The notes under the pieces: generated by a model
Databases searched by the model: none
Seen by the model: the letters and a program-made list of their open reading frames with translations, nothing else
Told to the model about the DNA's origin: nothing
Program-made: the position numbers and the translations under genes
NCBI GenBank assembly: GCA_039830035.1
Contig: CP140038.1
Location: 434,001 to 498,000 of the forward strand
Length of the DNA stretch: 64,000 bases
Direction of reading: 5' to 3'
From: Buchnera aphidicola (Meitanaphis flavogallis)
GTDB lineage: Bacteria; Pseudomonadota; Gammaproteobacteria; Enterobacterales; Enterobacteriaceae
In this document: positions 12,065 to 23,005 of the stretch, piece by piece
Layout of the letters: the number at the start of each line of letters is the position of its first letter
How positions within the stretch are numbered: position 1 is the first letter of the stretch

Positions 12065-12736
12065 TTATACATTTACATGTATCCAATAATCCAATTGATC
12101 CTTTAAACTATCAATGCCAATTTTTTTAAATGAAGAAAACAATTCTACTCGTATATCATATAATAAAATTAATTTATTTAAACGAATAATATGCAATTGT
12201 TCTTGTTGTTTAGAAAAAACCATTTTATCAGCTTTACTCAATAAAATTAACATCGGAATCTGGTTTAATCCTGTTAAATTAATTATCATTTCATCTAGAA
12301 ATTTCATAGGATATCGAATATCCATTAATATAATTAATCCTTTTAAACACGTTTGAATTCTTAAATACTGAAATACCATTTTTTTTAAGTTAATCATAGT
12401 ATTTTTAGAAACTTTAGAATAACCATAACCAGGTAAATCAACTAAACGTATTTTGGAAGAAACTTTAAAAATATTAATTAATTGTGTTCTTCCTGGAATT
12501 TTACTAACCCTAGCTAAACGTTTTTTATTAGTTAAAACATTAATAACAGTAGATTTTCCTGAATTAGAATATCCAATAAAAGCAAATTCAAACCCAAAAT
12601 TATATTTTTCTTTTTTTATATTCACAATGCTTTTTAAAAAAATAGTGTTACAATAATTATTCCTAATCACAATACAACTCCGAAAATGTACTATAATGTT
12701 ATTTTTAATAAATCGTACTACATAAAAATAACACAT
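12065..12736 (-). CDS. engB: Ribosome biogenesis GTPase EngB (YihA/YsxC)
   Basis: Essential GTPase needed for assembly of the large ribosomal subunit. 223 residues in this reading, against about 210 in E. coli. The GTP-binding motifs are complete: G1 GYSNSGKS, G2/switch region KIPGRTQLIN, G3 VDLPGYGYSKV, G4 LLSKADKM, and the FSSFKKIG block (G5 region). The start is unsure: the first 20 or so residues from the ATG at 12736 look unlike the family, and a GTG about 22 codons in would give an N-terminus closer to the usual length. As in E. coli it sits next to polA. Confidence 0.93.
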   Translation of the reverse strand: MCYFYVVRFIKNNIIVHFRSCIVIRNNYCNTIFLKSIVNIKKEKYNFGFEFAFIGYSNSGKSTVINVLTNKKRLARVSKIPGRTQLINIFKVSSKIRLVDLPGYGYSKVSKNTMINLKKMVFQYLRIQTCLKGLIILMDIRYPMKFLDEMIINLTGLNQIPMLILLSKADKMVFSKQQEQLHIIRLNKLILLYDIRVELFSSFKKIGIDSLKDQLDYWIHVNV

Positions 12737-12955
12737 TTAATTATTATTTAGTTATAATAAAAAACAAAAGTGTTATAACATTTAAACTAACAACATATAC
12801 AATGACTTACATTCATTTTAATATTCATATTTTATGAATACATATCAAAAAATTATTATTTCAATAATAAACATGTTAGAATAAAAAATTCTATAATACT
12901 GTTTCATTATTCTAAAATTACAATTATTTTTACTTCTTTTACGATGCTAATAAAA

Positions 12956-14779
12956 ATGAACAAAAACTTAAGAAACATAGCTATTATCGCTCATGTTGAT
13001 CATGGAAAAACTACCTTAGTAGATGCGCTACTAAAACAATCAGATCATTTTAAAAGTTATAAAGAATATTCCGAACGTATTATGGATTCAAATGATCTTG
13101 AAAAAGAACGAGGAATAACTATTTTAGCAAAAAATGCTGCAATTAAATGGAAGAACTATCATATTAATATCATAGATACTCCTGGACATTCTGATTTTGG
13201 TGGAGAGGTAGAACGTATACTATCCATGGTAGATTCTGTTCTATTAGTAGTGGATGCATTAGATGGTCCAATGCCACAAACAAGATTTGTTACTCAAAAA
13301 TCCTTTAACTATGGAATAAAACCTATTGTAGTAATAAATAAAATTGATCGAAAAAATGCTAGACCAAATTGGGTAATAGATCAAATTTTTGATTTATTTG
13401 TCCATCTTAATGCTACTGATGAACAACTTGACTTTCCAGTCATATATACTTCTGCATTACTTGGAACATCTGGAACTAATTATAAAAATATAGGACCAGA
13501 TATGTCATCGTTATACAATACTATTATAAAATATACACCACCTCCAAAAATTAATGTTAATAAAACACTACAAATGCAAATTTCGCAACTAGACTATGAT
13601 AATTATTTAGGAACAATTGGAATTGGACGCATTAATCAAGGATCTATAAAACCCAATCAAAACATAATAATTGTTAATAATAAAGGACTAAAAATCAACG
13701 GAAAAATAGGAAAAGTACTAACTTACTTTGGATTAGAAAAAATAGAAGTTAATCAAGCACAATCAGGAGACATAGTAGCTATAACAGGTATTGAAAAACT
13801 TTACATTTCAGACACTATTTGTGATCCCACTAATGTACAACCTTTACCAAAATTACAAGTTGATGAACCGACAGTTGAAATGATGTTTGCTGTTAATACT
13901 TCTCCTTTTTCGGGAACAGAAGGAAAACACATCACCTCTCGACAAATTTTGAATCGACTAAAACAAGAAATGAAACACAATATTGCTTTAAAAATCAAAG
14001 AAACAGAAAATTCCAATATTTTTGCAGTGTCTGGACGCGGTGAATTGCACTTGTCAATATTAATTGAAAATATGAGAAGAGAAGGTTTTGAATTAGAAGT
14101 ATCCCGTCCAAAAGTAATTATACGTGAAATCAAAGGCATCAAACAAGAACCATTTGAAATAGTTACATTAGATATTAAAAATATAAATCAAGGAACTATT
14201 ATAAAATTGATAGGCGAACGTAAGGGGAAAATTACTAACATTACTTCAGATAAGACAGATAGAACAAGAATAGATTGTATTCTCAGCAGTAATGCTTTAA
14301 TTGGATTTAGATCAGAATTCACCACTATTACCTCAGGATCTGGAATATTTTACTCTTCTTTCAGTCATTATGGAAAAATTCAATCTGAAACAATAGGACT
14401 ACGAAAAAACGGAGTACTAATTTCAAATAAAACAGGACATTCGGTAGGTTTTGCCTTATTTAATTTACAAAATCGTGGAAAACTGTTTATAGGACATGGA
14501 GAAAAAGTATATGAAGGACAAATTATCGGTATTCATAACAGACAAAACGATTTGACTGTAAATTGTTTATTAGGTAAAAAACTAACAAACATGCGAGCAT
14601 CAGGATCCGATGATGCAATAACATTAACTACACCTCTAACTATTAATTTAGAGTATGCTATTAGTTTTATTAATAATGATGAATTAGTAGAAATAACACC
14701 ACTATCTATTAGATTAAGAAAAGAACACTTAACAGAAAATTCAAGAAAGATATTTTCAAGAAAAAAAGAACTGCAATAA
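12956..14779 (+). CDS. typA: Ribosome-associated GTPase TypA/BipA
   Basis: Translational GTPase of the EF-G family that helps 50S assembly and stress or low-temperature growth. The ATG at 12956 gives [20 protein letters not shown] and 607 residues, as in E. coli; an ATG four codons earlier (12944) is less likely. G-domain motifs are P-loop [25 protein letters not shown] and NKIDR. Domain II and the EF-G-like domains follow, with [20 protein letters not shown] and the BipA-specific C-terminal domain containing [17 protein letters not shown] and LTNMRASG. It is divergent from engB, sharing about 220 bases of upstream sequence, and convergent with gmk. Confidence 0.97.
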   Translation: MNKNLRNIAIIAHVDHGKTTLVDALLKQSDHFKSYKEYSERIMDSNDLEKERGITILAKNAAIKWKNYHINIIDTPGHSDFGGEVERILSMVDSVLLVVDALDGPMPQTRFVTQKSFNYGIKPIVVINKIDRKNARPNWVIDQIFDLFVHLNATDEQLDFPVIYTSALLGTSGTNYKNIGPDMSSLYNTIIKYTPPPKINVNKTLQMQISQLDYDNYLGTIGIGRINQGSIKPNQNIIIVNNKGLKINGKIGKVLTYFGLEKIEVNQAQSGDIVAITGIEKLYISDTICDPTNVQPLPKLQVDEPTVEMMFAVNTSPFSGTEGKHITSRQILNRLKQEMKHNIALKIKETENSNIFAVSGRGELHLSILIENMRREGFELEVSRPKVIIREIKGIKQEPFEIVTLDIKNINQGTIIKLIGERKGKITNITSDKTDRTRIDCILSSNALIGFRSEFTTITSGSGIFYSSFSHYGKIQSETIGLRKNGVLISNKTGHSVGFALFNLQNRGKLFIGHGEKVYEGQIIGIHNRQNDLTVNCLLGKKLTNMRASGSDDAITLTTPLTINLEYAISFINNDELVEITPLSIRLRKEHLTENSRKIFSRKKELQ

Positions 14780-14882
14780 AAACATATCAAAACATAGTTT
14801 CTGACATAAATTTATTCATAAACTATAATAACTAGAAGCATATTCTATATTTAACGAAATAGTATTTTATTAAAAAATATGA

Positions 14883-15503
14883 TTATTTTAATAAATTACA
14901 AATTAAATTACTATTTTTTTTTGTTTGATATTTTCTAGATAAATGTTCTACTTGAACAATTTTATTTAAATTAGACACAGCTAATTTAAAATCATCATTA
15001 ATAATTACATAATCATATTCAACGTAATGCCGCATATCAGATACTGCTTGATCCATTCTTTTTTGTATTATGACTTCACTATCTTGATCTCTTTTACATA
15101 ATCGTCTATACAATTCATCTTTAGACGGAGGTAATATAAAAATACTCTTTGAATTTGGAATTTTACGACGTACTTGTTGTGCTCCTTGCCAATCAATATC
15201 CATAACAATGTCTATTCCAGTTAACAACAACTTATCAATTTCTTGATAAGATGTTCCATAATAATTATTAAATACTTTTGCATATTCTAAAAATTTTTTT
15301 TTCTTTATCATATTTTTAAATTGATGTATAGAAACAAAATAATAATGTTTACCATTATATTCTCCTGGTCTAATTATACGAGTAGTATGAGATATTGATA
15401 CTTGTATTTTAAATAATGAATTAGTTTTTAATATTTCTTGAATTAAACTAGACTTTCCTGTTCCGCTGGGAGCAGAAATTATAAATAATATACCTTTTAT
15501 CAT
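14883..15503 (-). CDS. gmk: Guanylate kinase
   Basis: Phosphorylates GMP to GDP for nucleotide and nucleic acid synthesis. The second ATG (15503) gives MIKGILFIISAPSGTGKSSL, which matches the family start in length; an ATG two codons earlier (15509) also exists. Motifs present are the P-loop SAPSGTGKSS, the GMP-binding SHTTRIIRPGEYNGKHYYFV, DIDWQGAQQVR and the lid/adenine part IFILPPSKDELYRRL. About 206 residues, against 207 in E. coli. It lies downstream of thyA on the same strand with an 84-base gap and may be read through from lgt-thyA. Confidence 0.96.
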   Translation of the reverse strand: MIKGILFIISAPSGTGKSSLIQEILKTNSLFKIQVSISHTTRIIRPGEYNGKHYYFVSIHQFKNMIKKKKFLEYAKVFNNYYGTSYQEIDKLLLTGIDIVMDIDWQGAQQVRRKIPNSKSIFILPPSKDELYRRLCKRDQDSEVIIQKRMDQAVSDMRHYVEYDYVIINDDFKLAVSNLNKIVQVEHLSRKYQTKKNSNLICNLLK

Positions 15504-15587
15504 AATCATTTAAAGTTAAAATAAATCTAAATATCTAAATACTACTATAAAAATTTAAAACAATAAGATAATTTTGTTTTTAAAAAT

Positions 15588-16382
15588 TTATATTGCTATA
15601 TTTGCTTTAATAGAAGGATGGAATTTATATTTTAACAAACAAAAATTTTTTGCACAATAATCAGATATTTTTTTAGGTTTATCTTTAATCATTAATGTTG
15701 GCAAACGATAAGGTTGACGCAATAATTGCGTATTAACTTGATTGATATGATTCTTATATATATGAACATCGCCTCCAGTCCATAAAAAATTACCAACTTT
15801 TAAACAACACTGATCTGCTATTATATGAATCAATAAGGAATAACTAGCAATATTAAATGGAAGCCCTAAAAAAACATCACAAGAACGCTGATACAACTGA
15901 CAGCTTAAAACATTGTCAACAACATAGAATTGAAACAATACGTGACATGGAAATAACGCCATTTTTTCTAAATCACTTACATTCCAACTTGATACTAATA
16001 TCCTTCTAGAATGAGGATTATTCTTGATTTGCTTAATTACATTTTCTATTTGATCAATTTCTGTACCATCTGTATTTTTCCATCGTCTCCATTGTTTTCC
16101 ATAAATAGGACCTAAATCTCCGAATTCATTTGCCCATGAATTCCAAATTGATACTTTATTATCATTTAAATATTTAACGTTAGTATCTCCTTTTAAAAAC
16201 CATAAAAGTTCGTGCACAATAGAAAAAAAATTACATTTTTTAGTAGTAACCAACGGAAATCCTGTTTTTAAATTAAATTTCATATGATGACCAAAAATAG
16301 ATAATGTCCCTACTCCAGTACGATCTTGTTTATTTTTTCCTTTATTCAATATTTTTTTGAGAAGTAATAAATAAGATTTCAT
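15588..16382 (-). CDS. thyA: Thymidylate synthase
   Basis: Makes dTMP from dUMP using methylene-tetrahydrofolate. 264 residues, identical in length to E. coli. The nucleophile Cys is in [14 protein letters not shown]. Folate and dUMP contacts are visible in [54 protein letters not shown] and GDVHIYKNH. All catalytic blocks are conserved. It follows lgt with only 9 bases between them, the same lgt-thyA order as E. coli, which implies one transcript. Confidence 0.98.
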   Translation of the reverse strand: MKSYLLLLKKILNKGKNKQDRTGVGTLSIFGHHMKFNLKTGFPLVTTKKCNFFSIVHELLWFLKGDTNVKYLNDNKVSIWNSWANEFGDLGPIYGKQWRRWKNTDGTEIDQIENVIKQIKNNPHSRRILVSSWNVSDLEKMALFPCHVLFQFYVVDNVLSCQLYQRSCDVFLGLPFNIASYSLLIHIIADQCCLKVGNFLWTGGDVHIYKNHINQVNTQLLRQPYRLPTLMIKDKPKKISDYCAKNFCLLKYKFHPSIKANIAI

Positions 16383-16391
16383 ATTATCCTA

Positions 16392-17255
16392 TTATATGAG
16401 ATTTTTAGATTGTCGTCGTACAAAAAAAATAATTAAAATTCCAAATATTATCATGGGAATAGATAATATTTGTCCCATGGTTAAAAAATTTTTAAATAAC
16501 CCTATTTGATAATCAGGTTCACGAAATAGTTCAACAATAAAACGAAAAATTCCATAAAAAATCAAAAACATACTTGAAATAATTCCAACAGTTTTTACTT
16601 TTTTTGAACAATAATGCAGAACAAAAAATAAAATTATTCCTTCTAAAAAAAATTCATATATTTGAGAGGGATGTCTAGGTAACATTCCAAATTTTTTAAT
16701 CAAAAATTGTAATTGTAAATCATTTTTAGCTAATTCTAAATCTATTTCTCTAGACATAGGAAATAAAATAGAAAAAGAAAAACCAGGAGCAATACGACCC
16801 CATAATTCTCCATTAATAAAATTTCCTATTCTTCCTACTCCTAGAGCAACCGGAACTAAAGGAACAATCAAATCAGAAATTAAAAAAAAATTTATATTCA
16901 ACTTTCTAGAAAAGTACAAGATTACTACAATTACTCCTAGCAATCCTCCATGAAAAGACATACCTCCTTCCCATACTTTAAATACATGTATAGGGTTATT
17001 AAAAAAAAATAATGGATTATAAAATAATATATATCCTAATCTTCCTCCAACCATCACACCAAAAAAACTAAAATATAAAATATCTTCTATTTCTATTTTT
17101 TTTAATCCTATTTTTTTTATACTTTTTTTACCTTGATATAAAATAAAAACAAACCCTAATAAATACATCATCCCATACCAACGTATAGAAACATTAAATA
17201 TAGAAATAATTATAGGATTAAAATTAGGAAATAATATATAAGAATCATGTATCAA
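16392..17255 (-). CDS. lgt: Prolipoprotein diacylglyceryl transferase
   Basis: Inner-membrane enzyme that attaches diacylglycerol to the lipobox cysteine of prolipoproteins. 287 residues, against 291 in E. coli, with about seven hydrophobic segments. The Lgt signature GRIGNFINGELWGR is intact, as are RWYGMMYLLGF near the N-terminus and the HPSQIYEFFLEG block. It is the first gene of the lgt-thyA pair. A substrate in this window is CyoA, which has a lipobox. The third enzyme of the pathway, lnt, is missing from its usual position after ybeX. Confidence 0.96.
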   Translation of the reverse strand: MIHDSYILFPNFNPIIISIFNVSIRWYGMMYLLGFVFILYQGKKSIKKIGLKKIEIEDILYFSFFGVMVGGRLGYILFYNPLFFFNNPIHVFKVWEGGMSFHGGLLGVIVVILYFSRKLNINFFLISDLIVPLVPVALGVGRIGNFINGELWGRIAPGFSFSILFPMSREIDLELAKNDLQLQFLIKKFGMLPRHPSQIYEFFLEGIILFFVLHYCSKKVKTVGIISSMFLIFYGIFRFIVELFREPDYQIGLFKNFLTMGQILSIPMIIFGILIIFFVRRQSKNLI

Positions 17256-17510
17256 TTTTACTTATCCTACTCAAAATACATTTATTTAACTACAAAATAT
17301 CTATTTGCATAAAATTAAAATTAAATTATTAAAATTACATTGTACTAACACTTATATTAAAATATCATATATTTTTAAAAAATATGCAAAAAAAAACAAT
17401 AACATCAATATTAAAATATGATACATCCACTCTTCGTTAATAAATAAGTTATGTAATTATATGACTACTATTTAAATAAAACAACATTAATTAATAAATA
17501 CTTTATTTAA
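17256..17510. other. Intergenic region between lysA and lgt
   Basis: About 255 bases between two minus-strand genes, A+T-rich, no gene seen. It presumably holds the lgt promoter and the lysA transcript end, but no clear signal can be fixed. Confidence 0.4.
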
Positions 17511-18767
17511 TCAAATACAACTTATTTCAGGTTCTAACAATTCTTTTATAGTTTGACGTCTTCGAATAACACGAAAATTTCCATTTTCAAATAAAATTTC
17601 TGGAATTAATAAACGACTATTATAATTAGATGACATAGAAGCTCCATATGCTCCAGTATCATGAAATATTAAATAATCACCTGGTTTTACCTGAGGTAAC
17701 ATTCTAGTTTCTATATCACCCCGTTCATTTTGAGTAAATAAATCTCCTGACTCACACAAAGGACCTCCAACTACAGTCTCTACTGTATCATGTTCATTAA
17801 TTTTGCGTCCATCACCTGAAATAACAGATATATGATGATAACTTCCATACATAACAGGTCTAACTAAATCATTAAATCCAGCATCAACTAATACAAACAA
17901 TTTAGAACTAGTTTTTTTTACTGATCTTACTTCAGTAACTAATATTCCAGATTCTGCTACTAAAAATCTTCCAGGTTCTATCTCTAATTGAATAGAATGA
18001 TTTAAATAATTAGAAATTTCTTTTCGTGCCATATCCCACAACATAAAATATTTATTAACATCAAATGAACTTTCACATGATTTATAAGGAACTGTTAAAC
18101 CTCCTCCTGCTGATATCATGCAAATATCATGATTAAAACGTAATACCTGTCGAACCATTTCCTGACATACACATTCCAAATACTTGTAATTTACACCAGA
18201 CCCAATATGTATATGTAAACCTATTAATTTAAAATTAAATTGTTTAATAAACGACTTAGCCAAACCAATATCCCAAATTCCATGTTTACTATTTTCCCCA
18301 CCAGTATTCGTCTTTTTACTATGTCCATCACCAAATCTCGGATTAATACGTAACCAAATATTGTGTCCTGGAGATACTTCTCCAATTTGCTGGAGCATAT
18401 CTAGTGATCCTACGTTTACCGGAATATGATACTTTTTTATTTTTTCTAACGTACATCTATCTATAACATCTGCTGTAAATATAATTCCTTGATCAGTAGG
18501 ATGATACCCAGATATCAAACCTCTTTCAATTTCTCCTAATGATACAGCATCAACTTTTACTCCCTGTTTACGAAAAAGATTTAAAATATGAATATTAGAA
18601 CAAGATTTTTGAGCAAACCTAATTACATCAAATTGATGTAATTTTTTAATATTATTCAATATTATAGTAGAATCATATATCCATAACGGAGAACAATATT
18701 TTTTAATTAACTTTAATATATTATTTCTATTAAATATCGTATTTGTTTTATTTTCGGAATTCAACAT
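17511..18767 (-). CDS. lysA: Diaminopimelate decarboxylase
   Basis: PLP enzyme for the last step of lysine synthesis, an essential amino acid for an insect host. About 418 residues (420 in E. coli). The PLP lysine is in VIRFAQKSCSN. Other family blocks are IIFTADVIDR, NTGGENSKHGIW, LHIHIGSGVNY, ISAGGGLTVPY, EPGRFLVAESG, GGPLCESGDLFTQ and HDTGAYGASMSSNYNSR. Of two nearby ATGs (18773, 18767), the second has a GAGAT Shine-Dalgarno at good spacing. It works downstream of asd in the same window. Its regulator lysR, divergent in E. coli, is not seen in the 230-base gap on its 5' side. Confidence 0.97.
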   Translation of the reverse strand: MLNSENKTNTIFNRNNILKLIKKYCSPLWIYDSTIILNNIKKLHQFDVIRFAQKSCSNIHILNLFRKQGVKVDAVSLGEIERGLISGYHPTDQGIIFTADVIDRCTLEKIKKYHIPVNVGSLDMLQQIGEVSPGHNIWLRINPRFGDGHSKKTNTGGENSKHGIWDIGLAKSFIKQFNFKLIGLHIHIGSGVNYKYLECVCQEMVRQVLRFNHDICMISAGGGLTVPYKSCESSFDVNKYFMLWDMARKEISNYLNHSIQLEIEPGRFLVAESGILVTEVRSVKKTSSKLFVLVDAGFNDLVRPVMYGSYHHISVISGDGRKINEHDTVETVVGGPLCESGDLFTQNERGDIETRMLPQVKPGDYLIFHDTGAYGASMSSNYNSRLLIPEILFENGNFRVIRRRQTIKELLEPEISCI

Positions 18768-19002
18768 AATCATTATCTCAAGAGTGACATATTGCTTTTA
18801 TACACAAAAATATCTCATAAAAAAATCAATATTAACATTAAAATAATATAAAATATTAAATTTTTAAAAATATAAAACGCTATTGGTTAAAAATGTTAAA
18901 TAAAAAATTAAATATATGATTTTATCAAAAATAAAAATTACAAAAACAATACATAAAAAAGTGAAAGTATCAAAAGTTCAATATATCACAAACAAATATA
19001 AT

Positions 19003-20499
19003 TTATATTTTAGAATGAATTGGCTTAAGAATAGGAAAAAAAATAACATCACGAATACTTTTCTGATTAGTTAAAATCATGATCAACCGATCAATTCCTA
19101 TTCCTAATCCAGAAGTTGGAGGTAGTCCATACTCAAGTGCAGTTATATAATCTTCATCATAAAACATTAAATGATCTTCGCATTGTACATCTAATTCTCT
19201 AGTTTGGTTAAAAAATCGTTCTTTTTGATCGTCTGGATCATTTAATTCAGAAAATCCGTTCGCTAATTCATAACCAGCAATAAATAATTCGAATCGATCA
19301 GCAATATTAATATTTTTATTATTTCTTCTAGACAATGGAGAAATGTCTATAGGATAGTCAGTAATAAAAGTAGGTTGAATTAAACATTTTTCTACTGTTT
19401 TTTCAAATATCTCTGACGTTAATTTACCTATTTTCCAATTATTTTCTATTTTTATTCCAAGCACATGTGCTATATTTTTCATTTTTTCTAAATTATCTAA
19501 ATCGGATACTGTAATATTAGAATTAAAATTTAATATAGCTTGCTTCATTGTAAGTTTACAAAAACTTTTTTCAAAATTTAGTTCATATTTTCCATATTTA
19601 AATATTAAATGACCTTTTGTCTTCTGAACTAAATTTTTCAACAAGTTTTCAGTAAAAATCATCATGTCCTTATAATCTGAATAAGCCATATATACTTCCA
19701 TCATGGTAAATTCTGGATTATGTCGAGTTGAAATTCCTTCATTACGAAAATTTCTATTTATTTCAAAAATTCGATTAAACCCTCCAATAATTAATCTTTT
19801 TAAATATAACTCAGGGGATATTCTTAAATATAAATTAAGATCCAAAGAATTATGATAAGTAATGAAAGGTCGTGCAGTAGCTCCTCCAGGAATACTTTGC
19901 ATCATAGGAGTTTCAACTTCCAAAAATTTATTTTCCAACATAAATTTTCTAATATAAATAAAAATTTGTGATCTTTCTTTAAAAATATAACTCAAATGTT
20001 TGTTACTAATAAGATCTAAATATCTTTTTCTATATCTTATTTCTTTGTTATATAATCCATGAAATTTATTAGGTAAGGGTTTTAACGATTTAGTTAATAA
20101 TTTTAATTCTTTACAATAAATAGATAACTCTTGTGTTTTTGTCTTAAATAAACTTCCCTTAACTCCTATAATATCACCTAAATCTAATTCTTTAACTATA
20201 TCTGCATAACAAAAATTCGAACCATGTTTTTCCATAATATATAACTGAATTTCTCCTGAATAATCTTTTAATATAAAAAAAGAACTTCTTCCCATAATAC
20301 GTTTCCGTGTGATCCTACCAGCTAAACTTACAAATACATTTAAAATTTTTAATTGATCATGACTACATAACTCATAATTATTATTAATATCTATTACATT
20401 TTGATTTGATTTAAAATCGTTAGGAAAATTAAAACCATTTTTCTTGAGAATATATAATTTTTTACGTCTCTGTTGTTCTTCATTATTAAATGTATTCAT
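19003..20499 (-). CDS. lysS: Lysyl-tRNA synthetase (class II)
   Basis: Charges tRNA-Lys. 498 residues from the ATG at 20499 (505 in E. coli). This start is preferred because AAGAGG precedes it at good spacing; an ATG at 20514 adds five residues. The N-terminal OB-fold has AGRITRKRIMGRSSFFILKD. The class II catalytic core has motif 1 around FLEVETPMMQSIPGGATARPF, motif 2 FRNEGISTRHNPEFTMMEVY and motif 3 GLGIGIDRLIMILTN. It follows prfB after 46 bases, the enterobacterial prfB-lysS operon, and is probably cotranscribed with it. Confidence 0.97.
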   Translation of the reverse strand: MNTFNNEEQQRRKKLYILKKNGFNFPNDFKSNQNVIDINNNYELCSHDQLKILNVFVSLAGRITRKRIMGRSSFFILKDYSGEIQLYIMEKHGSNFCYADIVKELDLGDIIGVKGSLFKTKTQELSIYCKELKLLTKSLKPLPNKFHGLYNKEIRYRKRYLDLISNKHLSYIFKERSQIFIYIRKFMLENKFLEVETPMMQSIPGGATARPFITYHNSLDLNLYLRISPELYLKRLIIGGFNRIFEINRNFRNEGISTRHNPEFTMMEVYMAYSDYKDMMIFTENLLKNLVQKTKGHLIFKYGKYELNFEKSFCKLTMKQAILNFNSNITVSDLDNLEKMKNIAHVLGIKIENNWKIGKLTSEIFEKTVEKCLIQPTFITDYPIDISPLSRRNNKNINIADRFELFIAGYELANGFSELNDPDDQKERFFNQTRELDVQCEDHLMFYDEDYITALEYGLPPTSGLGIGIDRLIMILTNQKSIRDVIFFPILKPIHSKI

Positions 20500-20545
20500 A
20501 TTAACCTCTTGCATACTTTAAAATAAAATTATGTTTTAACGTTCA

Positions 20546-21644
20546 TTAAAATCCTTTCTTTAAACTAGACAAAATAAAAAGATCTAAATCTCCGTTCAAA
20601 ACTGAATATACATCATTTACTTCCATTTGAGTTCTTAAATCTTTAATTCTAGAACTATCTAATATGTATGAACGTATTTGATTACCCCATCTAATATCTG
20701 ACTTTTTATTTTCAAGTACTTTTCTTTCATTATTTTTTTTATTAAAAATTACCTCATACAATTTTGCTTTCAATTGTTTTAACGCTCTATCTTTATTTTT
20801 ATGCTGAGAACGACTACTTTGAGATTGAGTTACTAACCCTGAAGGAATATGCGTAATTCTAACAGCTGATTCAGTTTTATTAACATGTTGGCCTCCAGCT
20901 CCAGATGCTTTATATACATCAATTCTCAAATCATAAGAATTAATTTTTACTTTTATAGGATCATCAATGTCAGGATAGACGAAAGCAGAAGCAAAAGAAG
21001 TATGACGATGATGATTAGAACTAAATGGACTTTTTCTTACTAAACGATGAACTCCTGTTTCAGTACGTAACCAACCATAAGCATATCTTCCTAAAACTTT
21101 TACTGTAGCAGATTTAATTCCAACTATTTCACCGTATGTCCTATCAATAATTTCTATCTCAAAACCTTTATTACTAGCCCATTTCAAATACATTCTAAAC
21201 AACATGTTAGCCCAATCTTGAGCTTCTGTTCCTCCAGATCCAGATTGTATATCTAAATAACAATTTAGATGATCGTTTTTGTTTGAAAAAATACACGTTA
21301 GCTCCAATTCATGAATAGTATTATCTAATATATCTAATTCATCAATTACATCACGTAATAACTTCTTATTATTTTCTTGAATGGATAACGTTAAAATGTC
21401 TAACATTGCATCTAAATTTAATTTGATTTCGTCTATAGAACAAACTAAATGGGTCAATATTTTTTTTTCATGATTCAAACTTTCTATCAAATTAAAATTT
21501 TTCCATATTTTAGATGACTTGAGTAAAATATTAATTTCTAGTAATCTATTTTTTTTCTTACTATAGTCAAAGAAATTCTTTTAAATTATTAATTTTATCA
21601 TTATACATTTGAACACGATGTTGTATTAAATTGATTTCGCACAT
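20546..21644 (-). CDS. prfB: Peptide chain release factor 2, programmed +1 frameshift
   Basis: Releases peptides at UGA and UAA. The first ORF starts at ATG 21644 (MCEINLIQHRVQMYND...) and reaches an in-frame UGA at codon 26 (21569-21567) in the site CTT TGA C. A +1 shift continues as DYSKKKNRLLEIN and then the main frame. The joined protein has 365 residues, exactly as in E. coli. The stop-recognition tripeptide SPF is in VRKSPFSSNHH, and the hydrolysis motif GGQ is in ASGAGGQHVNKTESAVR. High RF2 allows termination at the UGA and so lowers RF2 (autoregulation). The E. coli AGGGGG just upstream of the slip site is replaced here by AAAAGAA. lysS follows in the same operon. Confidence 0.95.
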
Positions 21645-21908
21645 ATTTTCATTCTCTTAATTATATTTTTGAATAACTATATTATAAAAATATACTTTTT
21701 ACTCATAAATAATTCCATAAACCTGTCGAAATAAACAATATTTTTGAAACATTTTATACTGTCTAATAATAAATCATTTAAAGTTTTTAATTTTAATTAA
21801 ACATATATGTAGTTTAATTGATATTATTATGCATATAAAAAATATATGTTTTCATCTCAAATTTTTAAAAGTATACTAATCCCTATTTAAAAAATAAGAA
21901 AAAATAAA
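21645..21908. other. Divergent intergenic region prfB/ygfZ
   Basis: About 260 bases between divergent genes, expected to carry promoters for both. In E. coli recJ and dsbC lie upstream of prfB; no remnant is recognisable here. AAGAG ten bases before the prfB ATG is its likely ribosome binding site. Confidence 0.4.
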
Positions 21909-22871
21909 ATGAAAATGTTACCATCAGTCAACCAACATTTATCAAATTTCTTAAAAAAAGATATAATATTAATGAATTTAAGTAACTGGTCTCTAACAAC
22001 GATAATAGGTAGTGATAGTGCCAATTATTTACAAAGCCAAGTAACTATTAATATCGATAAACTAAAAAAAAACAACCATGAACTATGTTCTCACTGCAAC
22101 ATTAATGGAAAAGTATTAAGTAATTTACGATTGTTTCAAATTAATAAAAATCATTATATGTACATTCAAAGAAAAAGTATATCTTACCATCAAGTAACAA
22201 CGTTAAAAAAATATGCTATTTTTTCTAACATAAATATATTTAATGACGATACAGTAAATTTATTTGGAATTATTGGAATAACAGCAAAAGAAAAATTAAA
22301 AAAATATTTTAATAGATTACCCAATAAAAAATACCCAGTACTTCATTATAATGAAATAATACTATTGTGGTTCAATACTCCATACGAAAGATTTTTACTT
22401 ATTGCAAAAAAACATAACTCTACTTTAAAAAAAATATTAGCATCAATAAAAACACAAAACACAGATAATCTATGGCTAGCTTTAGATATTTGTTCCAAAT
22501 TCCCTATTGTTGATCAAGAAATGAGTGAAAAATTTCTTCCTCAATCATTGAATCTAGAGAATTTAAACGGTATAGACTTCAATAAAGGATGCTATTATGG
22601 TCAAGAAATGATTGCCAAATCACAATTTAAAAAACTAAACCAATATGACTTATACTGGTTAATTACAAAGTCTAATCGAATATTACATATAGGAGAAATA
22701 ATAGAATCTAATCACGACAATAAATGGCGTAAAATCGGATATATTTTAACATTTGCGAAAATTGATCAACAAACTACATGGATACAAGCAGTATTAAAAA
22801 AGAATTTTAAAAAAGATAATACACTTCGCTTAAAAAATGATGAAGAAAATAATTTATACGTAAAAAAATAA
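21909..22871 (+). CDS. ygfZ: Folate-binding iron-sulfur/tRNA modification factor YgfZ
   Basis: Folate-dependent protein of the GcvT-like family that supports assembly or repair of certain Fe-S enzymes, including the tRNA methylthiotransferase MiaB, whose gene is next here. 320 residues, against 326 in E. coli. The signature KGCYYGQEM with its conserved cysteine is intact (family KGCYTGQEM), as are LSNWSLTTIIGSDSANYLQSQVT near the N-terminus (partial match) and PQSLNLENLNGIDF. It begins 134 bases before miaB on the same strand, which suggests a functional pairing of client and helper. Confidence 0.93.
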   Translation: MKMLPSVNQHLSNFLKKDIILMNLSNWSLTTIIGSDSANYLQSQVTINIDKLKKNNHELCSHCNINGKVLSNLRLFQINKNHYMYIQRKSISYHQVTTLKKYAIFSNINIFNDDTVNLFGIIGITAKEKLKKYFNRLPNKKYPVLHYNEIILLWFNTPYERFLLIAKKHNSTLKKILASIKTQNTDNLWLALDICSKFPIVDQEMSEKFLPQSLNLENLNGIDFNKGCYYGQEMIAKSQFKKLNQYDLYWLITKSNRILHIGEIIESNHDNKWRKIGYILTFAKIDQQTTWIQAVLKKNFKKDNTLRLKNDEENNLYVKK

Positions 22872-23005
22872 ACTATATTTTACATAAATACAATCGCACA
22901 ATTAGATATTATTTTATAAAAAAATTATGTATATTAATATTAATATTAATTTTTAATAATTTATACTACATTCGTTTAACATTTTAATTGTAATACGATA
23001 ATACA

